64,000 bases of DNA from Eubacterium_G segne (GCF_014287775.1 NZ_JACOOZ010000007.1:1-64000), one strand, 5' to 3'. Positions 1 to 9,402 are shown, counted from the stretch's first letter. Notes: generated by a model not told the origin, from the letters alone. Numbers and translations: made by a program.

Positions 1-67
1 TAAACACATCTGCAAATCTCACATTATCTGACATGTACTTCTTGGTTGCTATATCCTTGTTTCCCAT
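1..67 (-). CDS. Rpn-family nuclease/transposase, 5' end only
   Basis: Only the first 22 codons are inside the window. They begin MGNKDIATKKYMSDNVRFAD and run off the left edge. This opening, with Lys-rich residues followed by a D-x-x-F-A-D stretch, is typical of the Rpn (recombination-promoting nuclease, PD-(D/E)XK putative transposase) proteins that are abundant in Lachnospiraceae. The start is supported by an AGAGGTG Shine-Dalgarno a few bases upstream. The catalytic core is not visible, so the family call rests on the N-terminus alone. Confidence 0.55.
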   Translation of the reverse strand, partial: MGNKDIATKKYMSDNVRFADVF

Positions 68-70
68 ATA

Positions 71-158
71 ACACCTCTTTCCTTTAATATTTCGAGGTGT
101 ATACTATTAGTTTTTCTTAATCTTTTTATAGTATACACCGGATGTAAAAAAAATACAA
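71..158 (-). promoter_or_regulatory. Promoter, inverted repeat and SD-pairing arm of the Rpn gene
   Basis: On the minus strand a TTGTAT (153-158), a 17-bp spacer and TATACT (130-135) form a plausible sigma-A promoter. A perfect 12-bp inverted repeat, GGTGTATACTAT (96-107) with ATAGTATACACC (128-139), overlaps the -10. The minus-strand ACACCTC at 94-100 is also exactly complementary to the GAGGTGT that carries the Shine-Dalgarno (71-77), so the ribosome site could be sequestered. The rest of 140-341 is AT-rich and shows nothing else recognisable. Confidence 0.5.
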
Positions 159-341
159 TAGTGAGCATTAGAATCCACTTGCAATCCTCACATCGCAGTA
201 TTTTTATTACATCTTACATTTATTATATTACATATATTTTGTTGTGTAGTCAAGTTGTTTTTGTTGTTTTACATATTTTTTGTGTTTTATCGTGTAACCA
301 GCATAAAACATAAATTGCATATTCATTGTCAAGTACCCCAC

Positions 342-371
342 AAAAAATGGAGACATCCTGCGACATCTCCA
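342..371 (-). terminator. Rho-independent terminator of the UDP-sugar dehydrogenase gene
   Basis: The minus strand reads a 10-bp stem with two wobble pairs, TGGAGATGTC then GATGTCTCCA with a GCAG loop, followed by six T residues. It lies about 30 bp after the stop of the upstream gene. Confidence 0.8.
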
Positions 372-401
372 CTTTCACTTAATCTCTATTATTTATCCAC
401 A

Positions 402-1634
402 TTAATCTCTTTCAAAGATATCTCTTGTGTATACCTTGTCTCTTACATCATCTAAGCATGAATCATATCTGTTGGCAATAATTGCCTGGCTTAATTCTTT
501 AAACTTAGCCAAATCATTTACAACCCTGCTTCCAAAGAATGTTGAACCATCCTCTAATGTTGGCTCGTAAATAATAACTGTGGCACCTTTAGCCTTGATA
601 CGCTTCATAACACCCTGGATTGATGACTGACGGAAATTATCTGAATTAGACTTCATTGTAAGTCTGAATACACCAACAACAACTTCCTTTTCCTTTGATG
701 CATCATAAGCATCACTACCGGTATATGCGCCTGTCAGTTCAAGAACTCTATCTGCTATATAATCCTTACGTGTTCTGTTAGACTCAACTATGGCAGTCAT
801 CATGTTCTGTGGAATGTCAGCATAGTTGGCAAGCAACTGCTTTGTATCCTTTGGAAGGCAATATCCACCGTAACCAAATGAAGGATTATTATAATGAGTT
901 CCAATACGAGGATCTAAGCAGACGCCGTTAATAATCTGCTGGGTATTAAGTCCCTTAGACTCTGCATAAGTATCAAGTTCGTTAAAGTATGATACACGAA
1001 GTGCAAGATATGTGTTAGCGAAAAGCTTTACAGCCTCTGCCTCTGTAAATCCAATAATTAATGTATCAATATTTTCCTTAATGGCACCTTCCTGTAAAAG
1101 ACCTGCAAATGTATGTGCAGCCTCTACTAAACGAGGATCGTCTAAATCAGTTCCCACAATAATTCTTGAAGGATAAAGATTGTCGTAAAGAGCCTTAGAC
1201 TCACGAAGAAATTCAGGGCTGAATATAATATTCTTTGTGTTGTATTTTTCACGTACTGACTCAGTGTATCCTACCGGAATAGTTGACTTAATAACAATAA
1301 TTGCCTCCGGATTATACTTAAGAACCAATTCAATAACAGCTTCAACTGCTGATGTATCAAAGAAGTTCTTCTTGCTGTCATAATTAGTAGGTGCAGCTAC
1401 AACTACAAAATCTGCATCCTTATAAGCTGCTTCGGCATCAAGAGTTGCTGTAAGATTCAAATCCTTCTCTGCCAAATATTTTTCAATGTAATCATCCTGT
1501 ATTGGTGATTTCTTATTATTAATTAACTCTACCTTCTCCGGGATAATGTCAACAGCCATAACCTCATGATGCTGTGACAAAAGTGTTGCTATAGACAAGC
1601 CAACATAACCTGTTCCTGCTACTGCAATTTTCAT
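402..1634 (-). CDS. ugd: UDP-glucose 6-dehydrogenase
   Basis: NAD-dependent four-electron oxidation of UDP-glucose to UDP-glucuronate, a cytoplasmic step supplying acidic sugars for capsule or surface glycans. The 410-residue protein opens with the Rossmann motif GTGYVGLSIA (about 7-16). It has the middle dimer domain around residues 190-290 and the catalytic cysteine near residue 259 in GYGGYCLPKD. The usual motif has Phe before PKD; here it is Leu. Length is normal for the bacterial family. The start ATG has a GTGAGG Shine-Dalgarno. It is transcribed alone: gltBD ends at a terminator upstream and its own terminator follows. UDP-N-acetyl-sugar dehydrogenase is a less likely alternative, given the short length. 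Confidence 0.88.
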   Translation of the reverse strand: MKIAVAGTGYVGLSIATLLSQHHEVMAVDIIPEKVELINNKKSPIQDDYIEKYLAEKDLNLTATLDAEAAYKDADFVVVAAPTNYDSKKNFFDTSAVEAVIELVLKYNPEAIIVIKSTIPVGYTESVREKYNTKNIIFSPEFLRESKALYDNLYPSRIIVGTDLDDPRLVEAAHTFAGLLQEGAIKENIDTLIIGFTEAEAVKLFANTYLALRVSYFNELDTYAESKGLNTQQIINGVCLDPRIGTHYNNPSFGYGGYCLPKDTKQLLANYADIPQNMMTAIVESNRTRKDYIADRVLELTGAYTGSDAYDASKEKEVVVGVFRLTMKSNSDNFRQSSIQGVMKRIKAKGATVIIYEPTLEDGSTFFGSRVVNDLAKFKELSQAIIANRYDSCLDDVRDKVYTRDIFERD

Positions 1635-1685
1635 AAAGTAACCTCACTTTCATTTATGTTTATAAAATAGTATTTTCTGTTTAAT

Positions 1686-1729
1686 CAAAATGCTTTCTAT
1701 ATTATAAAGCATTTTGTTAAAGTGTGCAA
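1686..1729 (-). promoter_or_regulatory. ugd promoter with an 11-bp palindrome over the -10
   Basis: TTGCAC (1724-1729), a 17-bp spacer and TATAAT (1701-1706) precede ugd. A perfect 11-bp inverted repeat, CAAAATGCTTT (1686-1696) with AAAGCATTTTG (1706-1716), brackets the -10. That is where a dimeric repressor would bind. The -35 match is weak. Confidence 0.5.
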
Positions 1730-1771
1730 ATTATTTAAAGATTTTATTATTAATATTTCAAACTTTTCAAA

Positions 1772-1810
1772 GAAAAAGCGGAAACACCTCTACGATGCCT
1801 CCGCTTTTTC
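1772..1810 (-). terminator. Terminator of the gltBD operon
   Basis: An A-rich and T-rich hairpin, GAAAAAGCGGA paired with TCCGCTTTTTC, lies about 50 bp beyond the gltD stop. It is nearly symmetric, so it could work in both directions. Confidence 0.8.
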
Positions 1811-1861
1811 ACTATATTTGCTTCACTAATGTAAAGCCATTATTTTTATCCTAATTTTTTC

Positions 1862-3349
1862 CTACAAATTCGTATATCCCATCAGTGACTCATCTACTTC
1901 CTTTGCGCAGTCTCTTCCCTCACGGATAGCCCACACAACTAATGACTGGCCTCTATGAACATCTCCTGCCGTGAATACGTTTTCTACACTTGTTGCATAT
2001 TTTCCGGGCATTGTGGCAATGTTGGTTCTAGGAGTTGTATCCACCTTAAATGCCTTTGTCACATAATCTTCACTACCTAAAAATCCTGCTGCAATAAGTA
2101 CTAACTGACAATCAACTTCGTATTCACTGCCCGGTATTTCTACCATGTTCATACGACCTGTTTTCTCGTCTTTTTTAGCCTCCAGTTTAACAAGGATAAG
2201 TTTACATAAGTTTCCTTCTTTGTCTTTAACAAACTCCTTAACTGTAGTCTGGTATACTCTTGGGTCATGACCAAACACAGCTATGGCTTCTTCCTGACCA
2301 TAATCTGTTTTGCAGATTCTAGGCCACTCAGGCCAAGGATTATTAGCTGCTCTCTCATCCGGTGCCTTAGGCATCATTTCCAACTGCAAAACACTTTTAG
2401 CTCCATGTCTGATACTTGTTCCCACGCAGTCATTTCCTGTATCACCACCACCGATTATTACTACATCCTTATCTTTTGCAGACACATAGGTGCCATCAAC
2501 TAATTTGCCGTTATCCAGAAGGCTTTTGGTAGTAGACGTAAGGAAGTCAACAGCGAAATAAATTTCCTTTGCATCTCTTCCCTTTGCATTAATATCTCTT
2601 GCATGCCTTGAGCCACAGGCTAAAACTACTTTATCGTATTTCTTAAGAATATCTGCTGCCTTAACATCTTTTCCTACATTTGTGTTAGTAACAAATGTAA
2701 CTCCCTCTTCCTTCATAATATTAACTTTTCTGTCAATAATATGCTTCTCTAATTTCATGTTAGGAATACCGTACATGAGAAGTCCGCCGATTCTGTCGTC
2801 TCTTTCATATACCGTCACACTGTGACCACGCTTATTAAGCTGATCTGCCACTGCCAGTCCTGAAGGGCCTGAGCCAATTACAGCAACCTTCTTTCCTGTT
2901 CTTACATGAGGTGCCTTTGCACTGGCATATCCCTTTTCATAAGCATTTTCTATAATAAGGTGTTCATTTGCCCTGACACTTACCGCATCACCGTTTAAAC
3001 CGCATGTGCAGGCTTTCTCACATAATGCCGGACAAACTCTTGAAGTAAACTCCGGAAAGTTATTTGTTTTATGAAGACGATTATAAGCCTGCTCCATATT
3101 TCCGTTGTATAACAAATCATTCCACTCAGGAATTAAATTGTTAAGAGGACATCCTGAAACCATTCCTGCTATAACCTTACCATTCTGGCAAAACGGGACT
3201 CCACAGTCCATACATCTTGCAGCCTGACATTTCTGTTTATCCACAGACAGAGGTTCGTGGAACTCGTTAAAATTTTTTATTCTCTCTTTTGGCGAAGTTG
3301 CCTTTGCTTCTTCACGTTCATATTCTAAAAATCCTGTTGGTTTACCCAT
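1862..3349 (-). CDS. gltD: Glutamate synthase (NADPH) small subunit
   Basis: Beta subunit of glutamate synthase. It takes electrons from NADPH through FAD and iron-sulfur clusters and passes them to GltB, which makes glutamate from glutamine and 2-oxoglutarate. The 495 residues show the N-terminal cysteine motifs CQAARCMDCGVPFC and CPALCEKACTCG that hold the 4Fe-4S clusters. The FAD-binding motif VAVIGSGPSG is near residue 154, and the NADPH motif VVIIGGGDTG is in the second half. Length is normal. The ATG follows GAGGAGG, and the gene starts 14 bp after gltB stops, so the two are co-transcribed. Confidence 0.95.
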   Translation of the reverse strand: MGKPTGFLEYEREEAKATSPKERIKNFNEFHEPLSVDKQKCQAARCMDCGVPFCQNGKVIAGMVSGCPLNNLIPEWNDLLYNGNMEQAYNRLHKTNNFPEFTSRVCPALCEKACTCGLNGDAVSVRANEHLIIENAYEKGYASAKAPHVRTGKKVAVIGSGPSGLAVADQLNKRGHSVTVYERDDRIGGLLMYGIPNMKLEKHIIDRKVNIMKEEGVTFVTNTNVGKDVKAADILKKYDKVVLACGSRHARDINAKGRDAKEIYFAVDFLTSTTKSLLDNGKLVDGTYVSAKDKDVVIIGGGDTGNDCVGTSIRHGAKSVLQLEMMPKAPDERAANNPWPEWPRICKTDYGQEEAIAVFGHDPRVYQTTVKEFVKDKEGNLCKLILVKLEAKKDEKTGRMNMVEIPGSEYEVDCQLVLIAAGFLGSEDYVTKAFKVDTTPRTNIATMPGKYATSVENVFTAGDVHRGQSLVVWAIREGRDCAKEVDESLMGYTNL

Positions 3350-3363
3350 CTTCGTTTCCTCCT

Positions 3364-6300
3364 CTATCTTGTAGCTGCATAGAATGCTTCAATCTGTGCC
3401 TGTTCAGGATTAAGACCCTTTTCTTCCATCTTTGCTATTGCGTTAAGCATCTTCTTATAGTCATAAGGTATAATCTTTTTGAATTTCGGAAGGTACTCTT
3501 CAAAATTATCCAAGATTTCTTTACCCTTAACTGAATTTGTATATTTAACATGGTCTTCTATCATTGCCTTAAGTTCTAATACATCGTACTTATTTGAAAG
3601 TTCCTCCGTAGATACCAATGACTTATTAACCTTTCTGTACAAATCATTATTTTCATCTAGTACATAGGCAACTCCGCCACTCATACCTGCTGCAAAGTTC
3701 TTTCCTACCTTACCGATTACTGCGACACGTCCGCCTGTCATGTATTCGCATCCGTGATCTCCTACTCCTTCAACTACAGTAGTTGCACCGGAATTTCTTA
3801 CACAGAAACGTTCTCCGGCAACACCGTTAATATAGGCTTTACCACTGGTTGCACCATAAAAAGCAACGTTTCCAATGATGATATTTTCATCCTGCTTAAA
3901 GGTTGAACCCTTTGGCGGTTTAACAACAATTTTACCACCGGACAATCCCTTTCCTAAGTAGTCATTGCTGTCACCTGTAAGCTCAATTGTCATGCCGTTT
4001 GGTATAAATGCACCAAAGCTCTGACCACCTGCACCGTTACATTTAATAATATACATATCATCATCTAATGTGTCGTTATAGCGTTTTGTTATTTCAGAAC
4101 CAAATATTGTACCAAATGACCTGTCAATGTTAGTTACATCTACCTCAACTGTTGCAGGCTTTTTAGCCTCCAGCGCCTTTCCTAATTTTTTAAGAAGAAC
4201 TGTCACATCCTTAGTACTTTCTAACTTAAAGTCATATACATTTTTCTTTAGGTACTGAACCCTTGTGTCTGCAAAATCTGTGCTTAAGATTCTTGACAAA
4301 TCAACTTCCTTTGCTCTCTCAGGTGCAATATTGTCTTTAACCTTTAATAAATCAACTCTTCCTACTAATTCATCTATTGTTCTTACACCTAACTTAGCCA
4401 TGTATTCTCTTAATTCCTGAGCAATAAACTTCATGAAATTAATTACATATTCAGGTTTTCCCTTAAATCTCTTACGAAGTTCAGGATTCTGTGTTGCCAC
4501 ACCTACAGGACATGTATCAAGGTTACATACTCTCATCATTACACAGCCCATTGTTACAAGAGGTGCTGTGGCAAATCCATATTCCTCTGCACCAAGCATG
4601 GCTGCAATTGCCACGTCTCTACCACTCATTAACTTACCATCTGTTTCCACTACAACCTTATTTCTAAGTCCGTTGGCAATAAGAGTCTGATGAGCTTCTG
4701 CCAATCCTAATTCCCAAGGAAGTCCTGCATTGTAAATTGAGTTTTCAGGAGCTGCTCCGGTACCTCCGTCAAAACCTGAAATCAGTATTACCTGGGCACC
4801 TGCCTTTGCAACACCTGCCGCAACTGTACCAACACCTGCCTCTGACACTAATTTAACTGAAATTCTTGCATCTCTGTTAGAATTCTTCAAGTCGTAAATC
4901 AACTGTGCCAAATCTTCAATAGAATATATATCATGATGTGGTGGTGGTGAAATAAGACTTACTCCCGGTGTCGAATATCTTGTTTTAGCTACCCATGGAT
5001 AAACCTTCTTTCCAGGCAAGTGTCCGCCTTCTCCCGGTTTTGCTCCCTGTGCCATCTTAATCTGAATTTCTTCAGCACTTACAAGATATCTTGATGTAAC
5101 ACCAAAACGTCCTGATGCCACCTGTTTAATTTTTGAACATTTATTAAGTCCGTCTTCTCCTATTGTAAGACGCTCTACGGATTCTCCACCTTCACCTGAG
5201 TTTGAACGGCCGCCAATCATATTCATGGCAATAGCCATTGTCTCATGAGCCTCCTGTGAAATGGAACCATATGACATGGCACCGGTTTTAAATCTCTTTA
5301 CAATAGAATCAACACTTTCTACTTCATCTATAGGAATACCACCGTCTTCCGGATAATTAAAGTCCATAAGACCTCTTAAATGTACCGGTGACATTTCCTC
5401 ATCTATCATATGAGTATATTGTTTAAACAGCTCATAATTATTAGTCCATGTTGCCTGCTGCAATGTATGAATAGTAGCAGGATTGTACTTGTGTTCCTCC
5501 TTACCGCTTCTAAGCTTGTGGTCACCACTGCTTTCCAATGTAAGGTCTACATCTAATCCCAATGGGTCAAATGACTTAGAATGAAGTGTTTCAACACTGT
5601 TTTCAATATCCTTTAATGTAATTCCTTCCACACGGCTTACTGTTCCTGTGAAATATTTATCTATAACATCTTTACTGATACCAATTGCTTCAAATATCTG
5701 TGAGCCCTGATATGACTGGATAGTTGAAATTCCCATTTTTGATGCAATTTTAACTATTCCGCTAAGTATTGCCTCGTTGTAATCATCAATTGCCGCATAT
5801 GGATCTTTGTTAATCATTTCCTCTTCTACCATTTGTTTAATGGTGTCATGGGCAAGGTATGGATTAACGGCACTGGCACCATATCCTAATAATGTTGCAA
5901 AGTGATGTACGGCTCTTGGCTCACCACTTTCTAATACCAAAGAAAGTGTAGTTCTTTTCTTTGTTTTAACTAAATACTGATGTACTGCCGAAACTGCCAG
6001 CAATGATGGAATCTGTACATGGTACTCATCCACTCCTCTATCTGATAAGATAATAATGTTAGCTCCATCTTTGTGTGCCTTATCCACATCCACAAATACC
6101 TGATCTATAGCTTTTTCAAGAGATATTCCCTTGTAATATACAATAGGAACAACTGCTGTTTTAAATCCCGGTACATTAATGTTTTTAAGTTTCAAAATAT
6201 CCGTATTAGTAAGTATCGGATTGTGAATCTTCAATACTTTACAGTTTTCCGGCTTTTCCTCTAAGATATTTCCGTCTTTACCAATATATACCGATGTAGA

Positions 6301-7911
6301 AGTTACTATTTCCTCTCTGATTGCATCAATTGGAGGGTTAGTAACCTGTGCAAATAACTGCTTGAAGTAGTTAAATAACGGATGGGTTCTGTCACTTAAA
6401 ACTGCAAGAGGTGTATCTTTTCCCATTGCCTTTGTAGCTTCCATTCCATTATTTGCCATTGGAATAATTCTCTTTAAATCTTCAAAAGAATATCCAAAAT
6501 TTTTCTGCAATCTTTGTCTTTCTTCTTTTTCATATGTTTCTACCTTAACATTAGGAATATGAATGTCCTTTAAGTACACAAGATTGTTGTTAAGCCATTC
6601 ACCGTATGGCTTTCTTGCTGCATATTCTTCTTTTAATTCATCATCATCTATTAGCTTTCCATTTACTGTATCAACTAACAGCATACGACCCGGGCGAAGT
6701 CTTTCCTTGGCAACTATTTTAGACGGATCAATATCTAAAACACCTACCTCTGAAGAAAGGATCAGCTGGTCATCATTTGTAATATAATATCTTGACGGAC
6801 GAAGACCATTTCTGTCAAGAATTGCTCCCATGTAATCTCCATCGGAAAACAGGATAGATGCAGGTCCGTCCCAAGGTTCCATCATTGTGGCATAATACTG
6901 ATAGAAGTCTCTCTTTGACTGGCTTATTGTGTCATTTTTCTCCCATGGTTCAGGGATACACATCATAACTGCCAATGGCAAATCTACACCATTCATTACT
7001 AAAAACTCTAATGTATTATCAAGCATTGCTGAGTCTGAGCCCTGTGTGTCTACTACAGGCATAACCTTTGTCAAAGACTTCTGCATATATTCGCTGGACA
7101 TGGATTCTTCTCTGGCAAGCATATTGTCGGCGTTACCACGGATTGTATTAATTTCTCCATTATGAACAATAAATCTGTTTGGATGTGCACGTCTCCAGCT
7201 TGGCTGTGTGTTAGTTGAAAATCTTGAGTGAACCAAAGCTATTGCTGACTCGTAATTTTTGTCCATAAGGTCTGCGAAAAACGGACCTAACTGATTAACA
7301 AGAAACATTCCCTTATATACAATAGTTCTGCTGGAAAGAGATACTGTGTATGTTCCTGTATTACTGTGAGAGAAAACTCTTCTTACTATATAAAGCATAC
7401 GGTCAAAGGCTATTCCCTTTTCAACTTCTTCCGGTTTCTTAATGAAACACTGCATTATATGTGGCATGCACTCTAATGCCTTTGTTCCCAACACTTCCGG
7501 ATGAACAGGTACTTCTCTCCATCCTAAAAACTCTAATCCCTCTTTCTGGGCAATGATTTCAAACATTTTCATTTCCCTGTTACGCTTTAACTCATCCTGT
7601 GGCATGAAGAACATACCTACGCCATATTCTCTTTCTCCTCCAATGTCAAAGCCTAAAGGTTTAGTAACCTTCTTAAAAAATTTGTGGGAAATCTGTAGCA
7701 TAATACCTACACCGTCACCGGTTTTTCCTTCAGCATCTTTACCTGCACGATGTTCAAGGTTTTCTACAATTTTTAAGGCATTTTCTACTGTGGCATGACT
7801 TTTTACACCTTTGATGTTTACAACAGCTCCTATACCGCAGTTGTCGTGTTCAAAGCGTGAATCATACAAACCATCTTCTTTTGCTTTTTCAAATAACACA
7901 TTTTGATCCAT
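3364..7911 (-). CDS. gltB: Glutamate synthase large subunit
   Basis: Alpha subunit, 1515 residues. An N-terminal type II glutamine amidotransferase domain has its nucleophile at Cys25 (HDNCGIG). A central domain and an FMN synthase domain follow. The 3Fe-4S cysteines lie in CVMMRVCNLDTCPVGVATQ, and the C-terminal beta-helix domain contains GATSGKAYINGVAGERF. The start ATG at 7911 has AGGAGGACAAATTC before it. A longer frame to 7980 is open, but it would be translated from inside the leader hairpin and adds residues absent from the family. Any propeptide removed before Cys25 would be 24 residues long. The operon is gltB-gltD with its own promoter and attenuated leader. Confidence 0.95.
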   Translation of the reverse strand: MDQNVLFEKAKEDGLYDSRFEHDNCGIGAVVNIKGVKSHATVENALKIVENLEHRAGKDAEGKTGDGVGIMLQISHKFFKKVTKPLGFDIGGEREYGVGMFFMPQDELKRNREMKMFEIIAQKEGLEFLGWREVPVHPEVLGTKALECMPHIMQCFIKKPEEVEKGIAFDRMLYIVRRVFSHSNTGTYTVSLSSRTIVYKGMFLVNQLGPFFADLMDKNYESAIALVHSRFSTNTQPSWRRAHPNRFIVHNGEINTIRGNADNMLAREESMSSEYMQKSLTKVMPVVDTQGSDSAMLDNTLEFLVMNGVDLPLAVMMCIPEPWEKNDTISQSKRDFYQYYATMMEPWDGPASILFSDGDYMGAILDRNGLRPSRYYITNDDQLILSSEVGVLDIDPSKIVAKERLRPGRMLLVDTVNGKLIDDDELKEEYAARKPYGEWLNNNLVYLKDIHIPNVKVETYEKEERQRLQKNFGYSFEDLKRIIPMANNGMEATKAMGKDTPLAVLSDRTHPLFNYFKQLFAQVTNPPIDAIREEIVTSTSVYIGKDGNILEEKPENCKVLKIHNPILTNTDILKLKNINVPGFKTAVVPIVYYKGISLEKAIDQVFVDVDKAHKDGANIIILSDRGVDEYHVQIPSLLAVSAVHQYLVKTKKRTTLSLVLESGEPRAVHHFATLLGYGASAVNPYLAHDTIKQMVEEEMINKDPYAAIDDYNEAILSGIVKIASKMGISTIQSYQGSQIFEAIGISKDVIDKYFTGTVSRVEGITLKDIENSVETLHSKSFDPLGLDVDLTLESSGDHKLRSGKEEHKYNPATIHTLQQATWTNNYELFKQYTHMIDEEMSPVHLRGLMDFNYPEDGGIPIDEVESVDSIVKRFKTGAMSYGSISQEAHETMAIAMNMIGGRSNSGEGGESVERLTIGEDGLNKCSKIKQVASGRFGVTSRYLVSAEEIQIKMAQGAKPGEGGHLPGKKVYPWVAKTRYSTPGVSLISPPPHHDIYSIEDLAQLIYDLKNSNRDARISVKLVSEAGVGTVAAGVAKAGAQVILISGFDGGTGAAPENSIYNAGLPWELGLAEAHQTLIANGLRNKVVVETDGKLMSGRDVAIAAMLGAEEYGFATAPLVTMGCVMMRVCNLDTCPVGVATQNPELRKRFKGKPEYVINFMKFIAQELREYMAKLGVRTIDELVGRVDLLKVKDNIAPERAKEVDLSRILSTDFADTRVQYLKKNVYDFKLESTKDVTVLLKKLGKALEAKKPATVEVDVTNIDRSFGTIFGSEITKRYNDTLDDDMYIIKCNGAGGQSFGAFIPNGMTIELTGDSNDYLGKGLSGGKIVVKPPKGSTFKQDENIIIGNVAFYGATSGKAYINGVAGERFCVRNSGATTVVEGVGDHGCEYMTGGRVAVIGKVGKNFAAGMSGGVAYVLDENNDLYRKVNKSLVSTEELSNKYDVLELKAMIEDHVKYTNSVKGKEILDNFEEYLPKFKKIIPYDYKKMLNAIAKMEEKGLNPEQAQIEAFYAATR

Positions 7912-7927
7912 GAATTTGTCCTCCTGT

Positions 7928-7986
7928 AAAAAAAGAGGTGCAAAGGGACATAGTATCTCTACTATGGTGCCCCATTGCACCTCTTT
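7928..7986 (-). ncRNA. Two-hairpin antiterminator leader (ANTAR-type) with terminator
   Basis: A strong intrinsic terminator, AAAGAGGTGCAA paired with TTGCACCTCTTT followed by a T run, lies between the gltB promoter and its Shine-Dalgarno. Two adjacent small hairpins can form instead. P1 (7966-7981) is GGTGC, loop AATGGG, GCACC. P2 (7949-7966) is CATAGT, loop AGAGAT, ACTATG. Both loops are six bases with A at position 1 and G at position 4, the signature of RNA bound by ANTAR-domain antiterminators of the EutV/NasR type. P1 uses bases of the 5' terminator arm, so P1 and the terminator exclude each other. No ANTAR gene is in the window, so the regulator is inferred. Confidence 0.75.
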
Positions 7987-8003
7987 CTTGTTCTTTACTT
8001 AAT

Positions 8004-8032
8004 TTTATAAACTATTTTATCAAAAAAATCAA
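8004..8032 (-). promoter_or_regulatory. gltBD promoter
   Basis: TTGATT (8027-8032), a 17-bp spacer and TATAAA (8004-8009) place the transcription start near 7997. This gives a leader of about 86 nt that is almost entirely the two-hairpin element. Confidence 0.65.
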
Positions 8033-8121
8033 GTAAAATTAAGTTTAAATATTAAGTTTTATGATTTTATTAAGTTCTGATGTGTTAAACTTTCCCACCA
8101 GCCCTTTGTTTCTTTAAATTT

Positions 8122-9402
8122 TTAATCATTTAAGAAGTCTTTAATCTTTTTGCTTCTAACAGGATTTCTCAGTTTTCTTAATGCCTTTGCTTCAATCTGT
8201 CTGATACGTTCCCTTGTTACGTTAAAGATTTTTCCTACTTCTTCAAGAGTTCTCGGATGTCCATCCCTTAAACCAAATCGTAAAATAATTACTTCTCTTT
8301 CTCTATCCTTCAAATCCTTAAGCAGCACATCAATATGTTCACGAAGCATAACCGACTCAATATTGGCTTCCGGTGTAACCGTATTATTGTCTGCTACAAA
8401 ATCTCCTAAGTTAGAGTCATCCTCTTCACCGATAGGTGTTTCAAGGGATGCCGGCTCTCTTGCAATCTGCATAATCTCTAAAACCTTCTCCTCAGTCATG
8501 TCTAAGGCATCTGCTAATTCCTTAGTAGATGGCTCATAACCTAACTCAAGAGTAAGTTTTCTCTGCATCTTTGACATTCTATTAATAGTTTCTACCATAT
8601 GAACAGGTACTCGGATAGTTCTGGCATGATCCGCTAAAGCTCTTGTAACGGACTGTCTAATCCACCATGTTGCATATGTACTTAACTTGTAACCTTTAGT
8701 ATAATCGAACTTTTCTACGCCTTTAATAAGACCTAAGTTTCCTTCCTGAACCAAATCAAGGAAACTCATTCCACGTCCGGTATATCTTTTTGCAATACTA
8801 ACTACAAGACGGAGATTAGCCTCTATTAATTTCCCTTTTGCGGCAACGTCACCTTCTGTCTTACGTTTTGCAAGTTCAAGTTCTTCATCGGCGGTCAACA
8901 ATGCTACTGTACCAATTTCCTTTAAGTACATTCTTACAGGATCTTCAGTTCCTACACCCTCGAGCAAATCCACGGCATCTAATTCTACTGCCTCTTCATC
9001 ATCATTTTCAAAATCCTCGTCTGTAGGTCCTAATAAATCTTCTGCATCAATGTCTACCAATGCTATGTCTTCATCAGTCGGTTCGGCAGCAAGGTCTGAA
9101 TCACTGGGTTCTACATCATCTAGTGAATCTGACTCAAACTCATCTTCCTCATTACCTTCCTCAACCGGTTCCGGTTTCTTAGCATCTTTCACATCTTTTT
9201 CTGCACTTTTTGGCTCTGCATCAGACATAACAACGCTAATTTCAGCCTCACTTAGTCTCGCAAGTATAGTGATTTCCTGCTTTGCAGTCAACTTGTCCTC
9301 TGAAAAATAATCTTTAATTTCTGATGTTGTTATCTGGTTATTCTGTCCCTGACATTTTTCAACCAGCTCTTCAACTTTTTGATTAAAATCTTGTTGTTTC
9401 AA
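8122..9402 (-). CDS. rpoD: Primary RNA polymerase sigma factor SigA/RpoD
   Basis: Housekeeping sigma-70 factor, 426 residues. Region 1.1 is at the N-terminus, followed by an acidic linker of Asp/Glu-rich sequence (about 60-150). Region 1.2 contains DPVRMYLKEIG (about 154). Region 2 contains NLRLVVSIAKRY and the promoter-melting stretch YATWWIRQS (about 243). Region 3 follows, and region 4 ends with the helix-turn-helix TRERIRQIEAKALRKLR. The start codon is TTG at 9400-9402 behind AAAGGA; there is no ATG in frame that would keep region 1.1. The gene stands alone, whereas in many Firmicutes it follows dnaG. The gltBD promoter begins about 90 bp after its stop, with no clear terminator between. 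Confidence 0.95.
   Translation of the reverse strand: MKQQDFNQKVEELVEKCQGQNNQITTSEIKDYFSEDKLTAKQEITILARLSEAEISVVMSDAEPKSAEKDVKDAKKPEPVEEGNEEDEFESDSLDDVEPSDSDLAAEPTDEDIALVDIDAEDLLGPTDEDFENDDEEAVELDAVDLLEGVGTEDPVRMYLKEIGTVALLTADEELELAKRKTEGDVAAKGKLIEANLRLVVSIAKRYTGRGMSFLDLVQEGNLGLIKGVEKFDYTKGYKLSTYATWWIRQSVTRALADHARTIRVPVHMVETINRMSKMQRKLTLELGYEPSTKELADALDMTEEKVLEIMQIAREPASLETPIGEEDDSNLGDFVADNNTVTPEANIESVMLREHIDVLLKDLKDREREVIILRFGLRDGHPRTLEEVGKIFNVTRERIRQIEAKALRKLRNPVRSKKIKDFLND

Noticed and set aside
7912..7980. Longer gltB start
   Set aside because: The extra 23 codons lie in the terminator/antiterminator leader, and the ATG at 7911 has a much better ribosome site.
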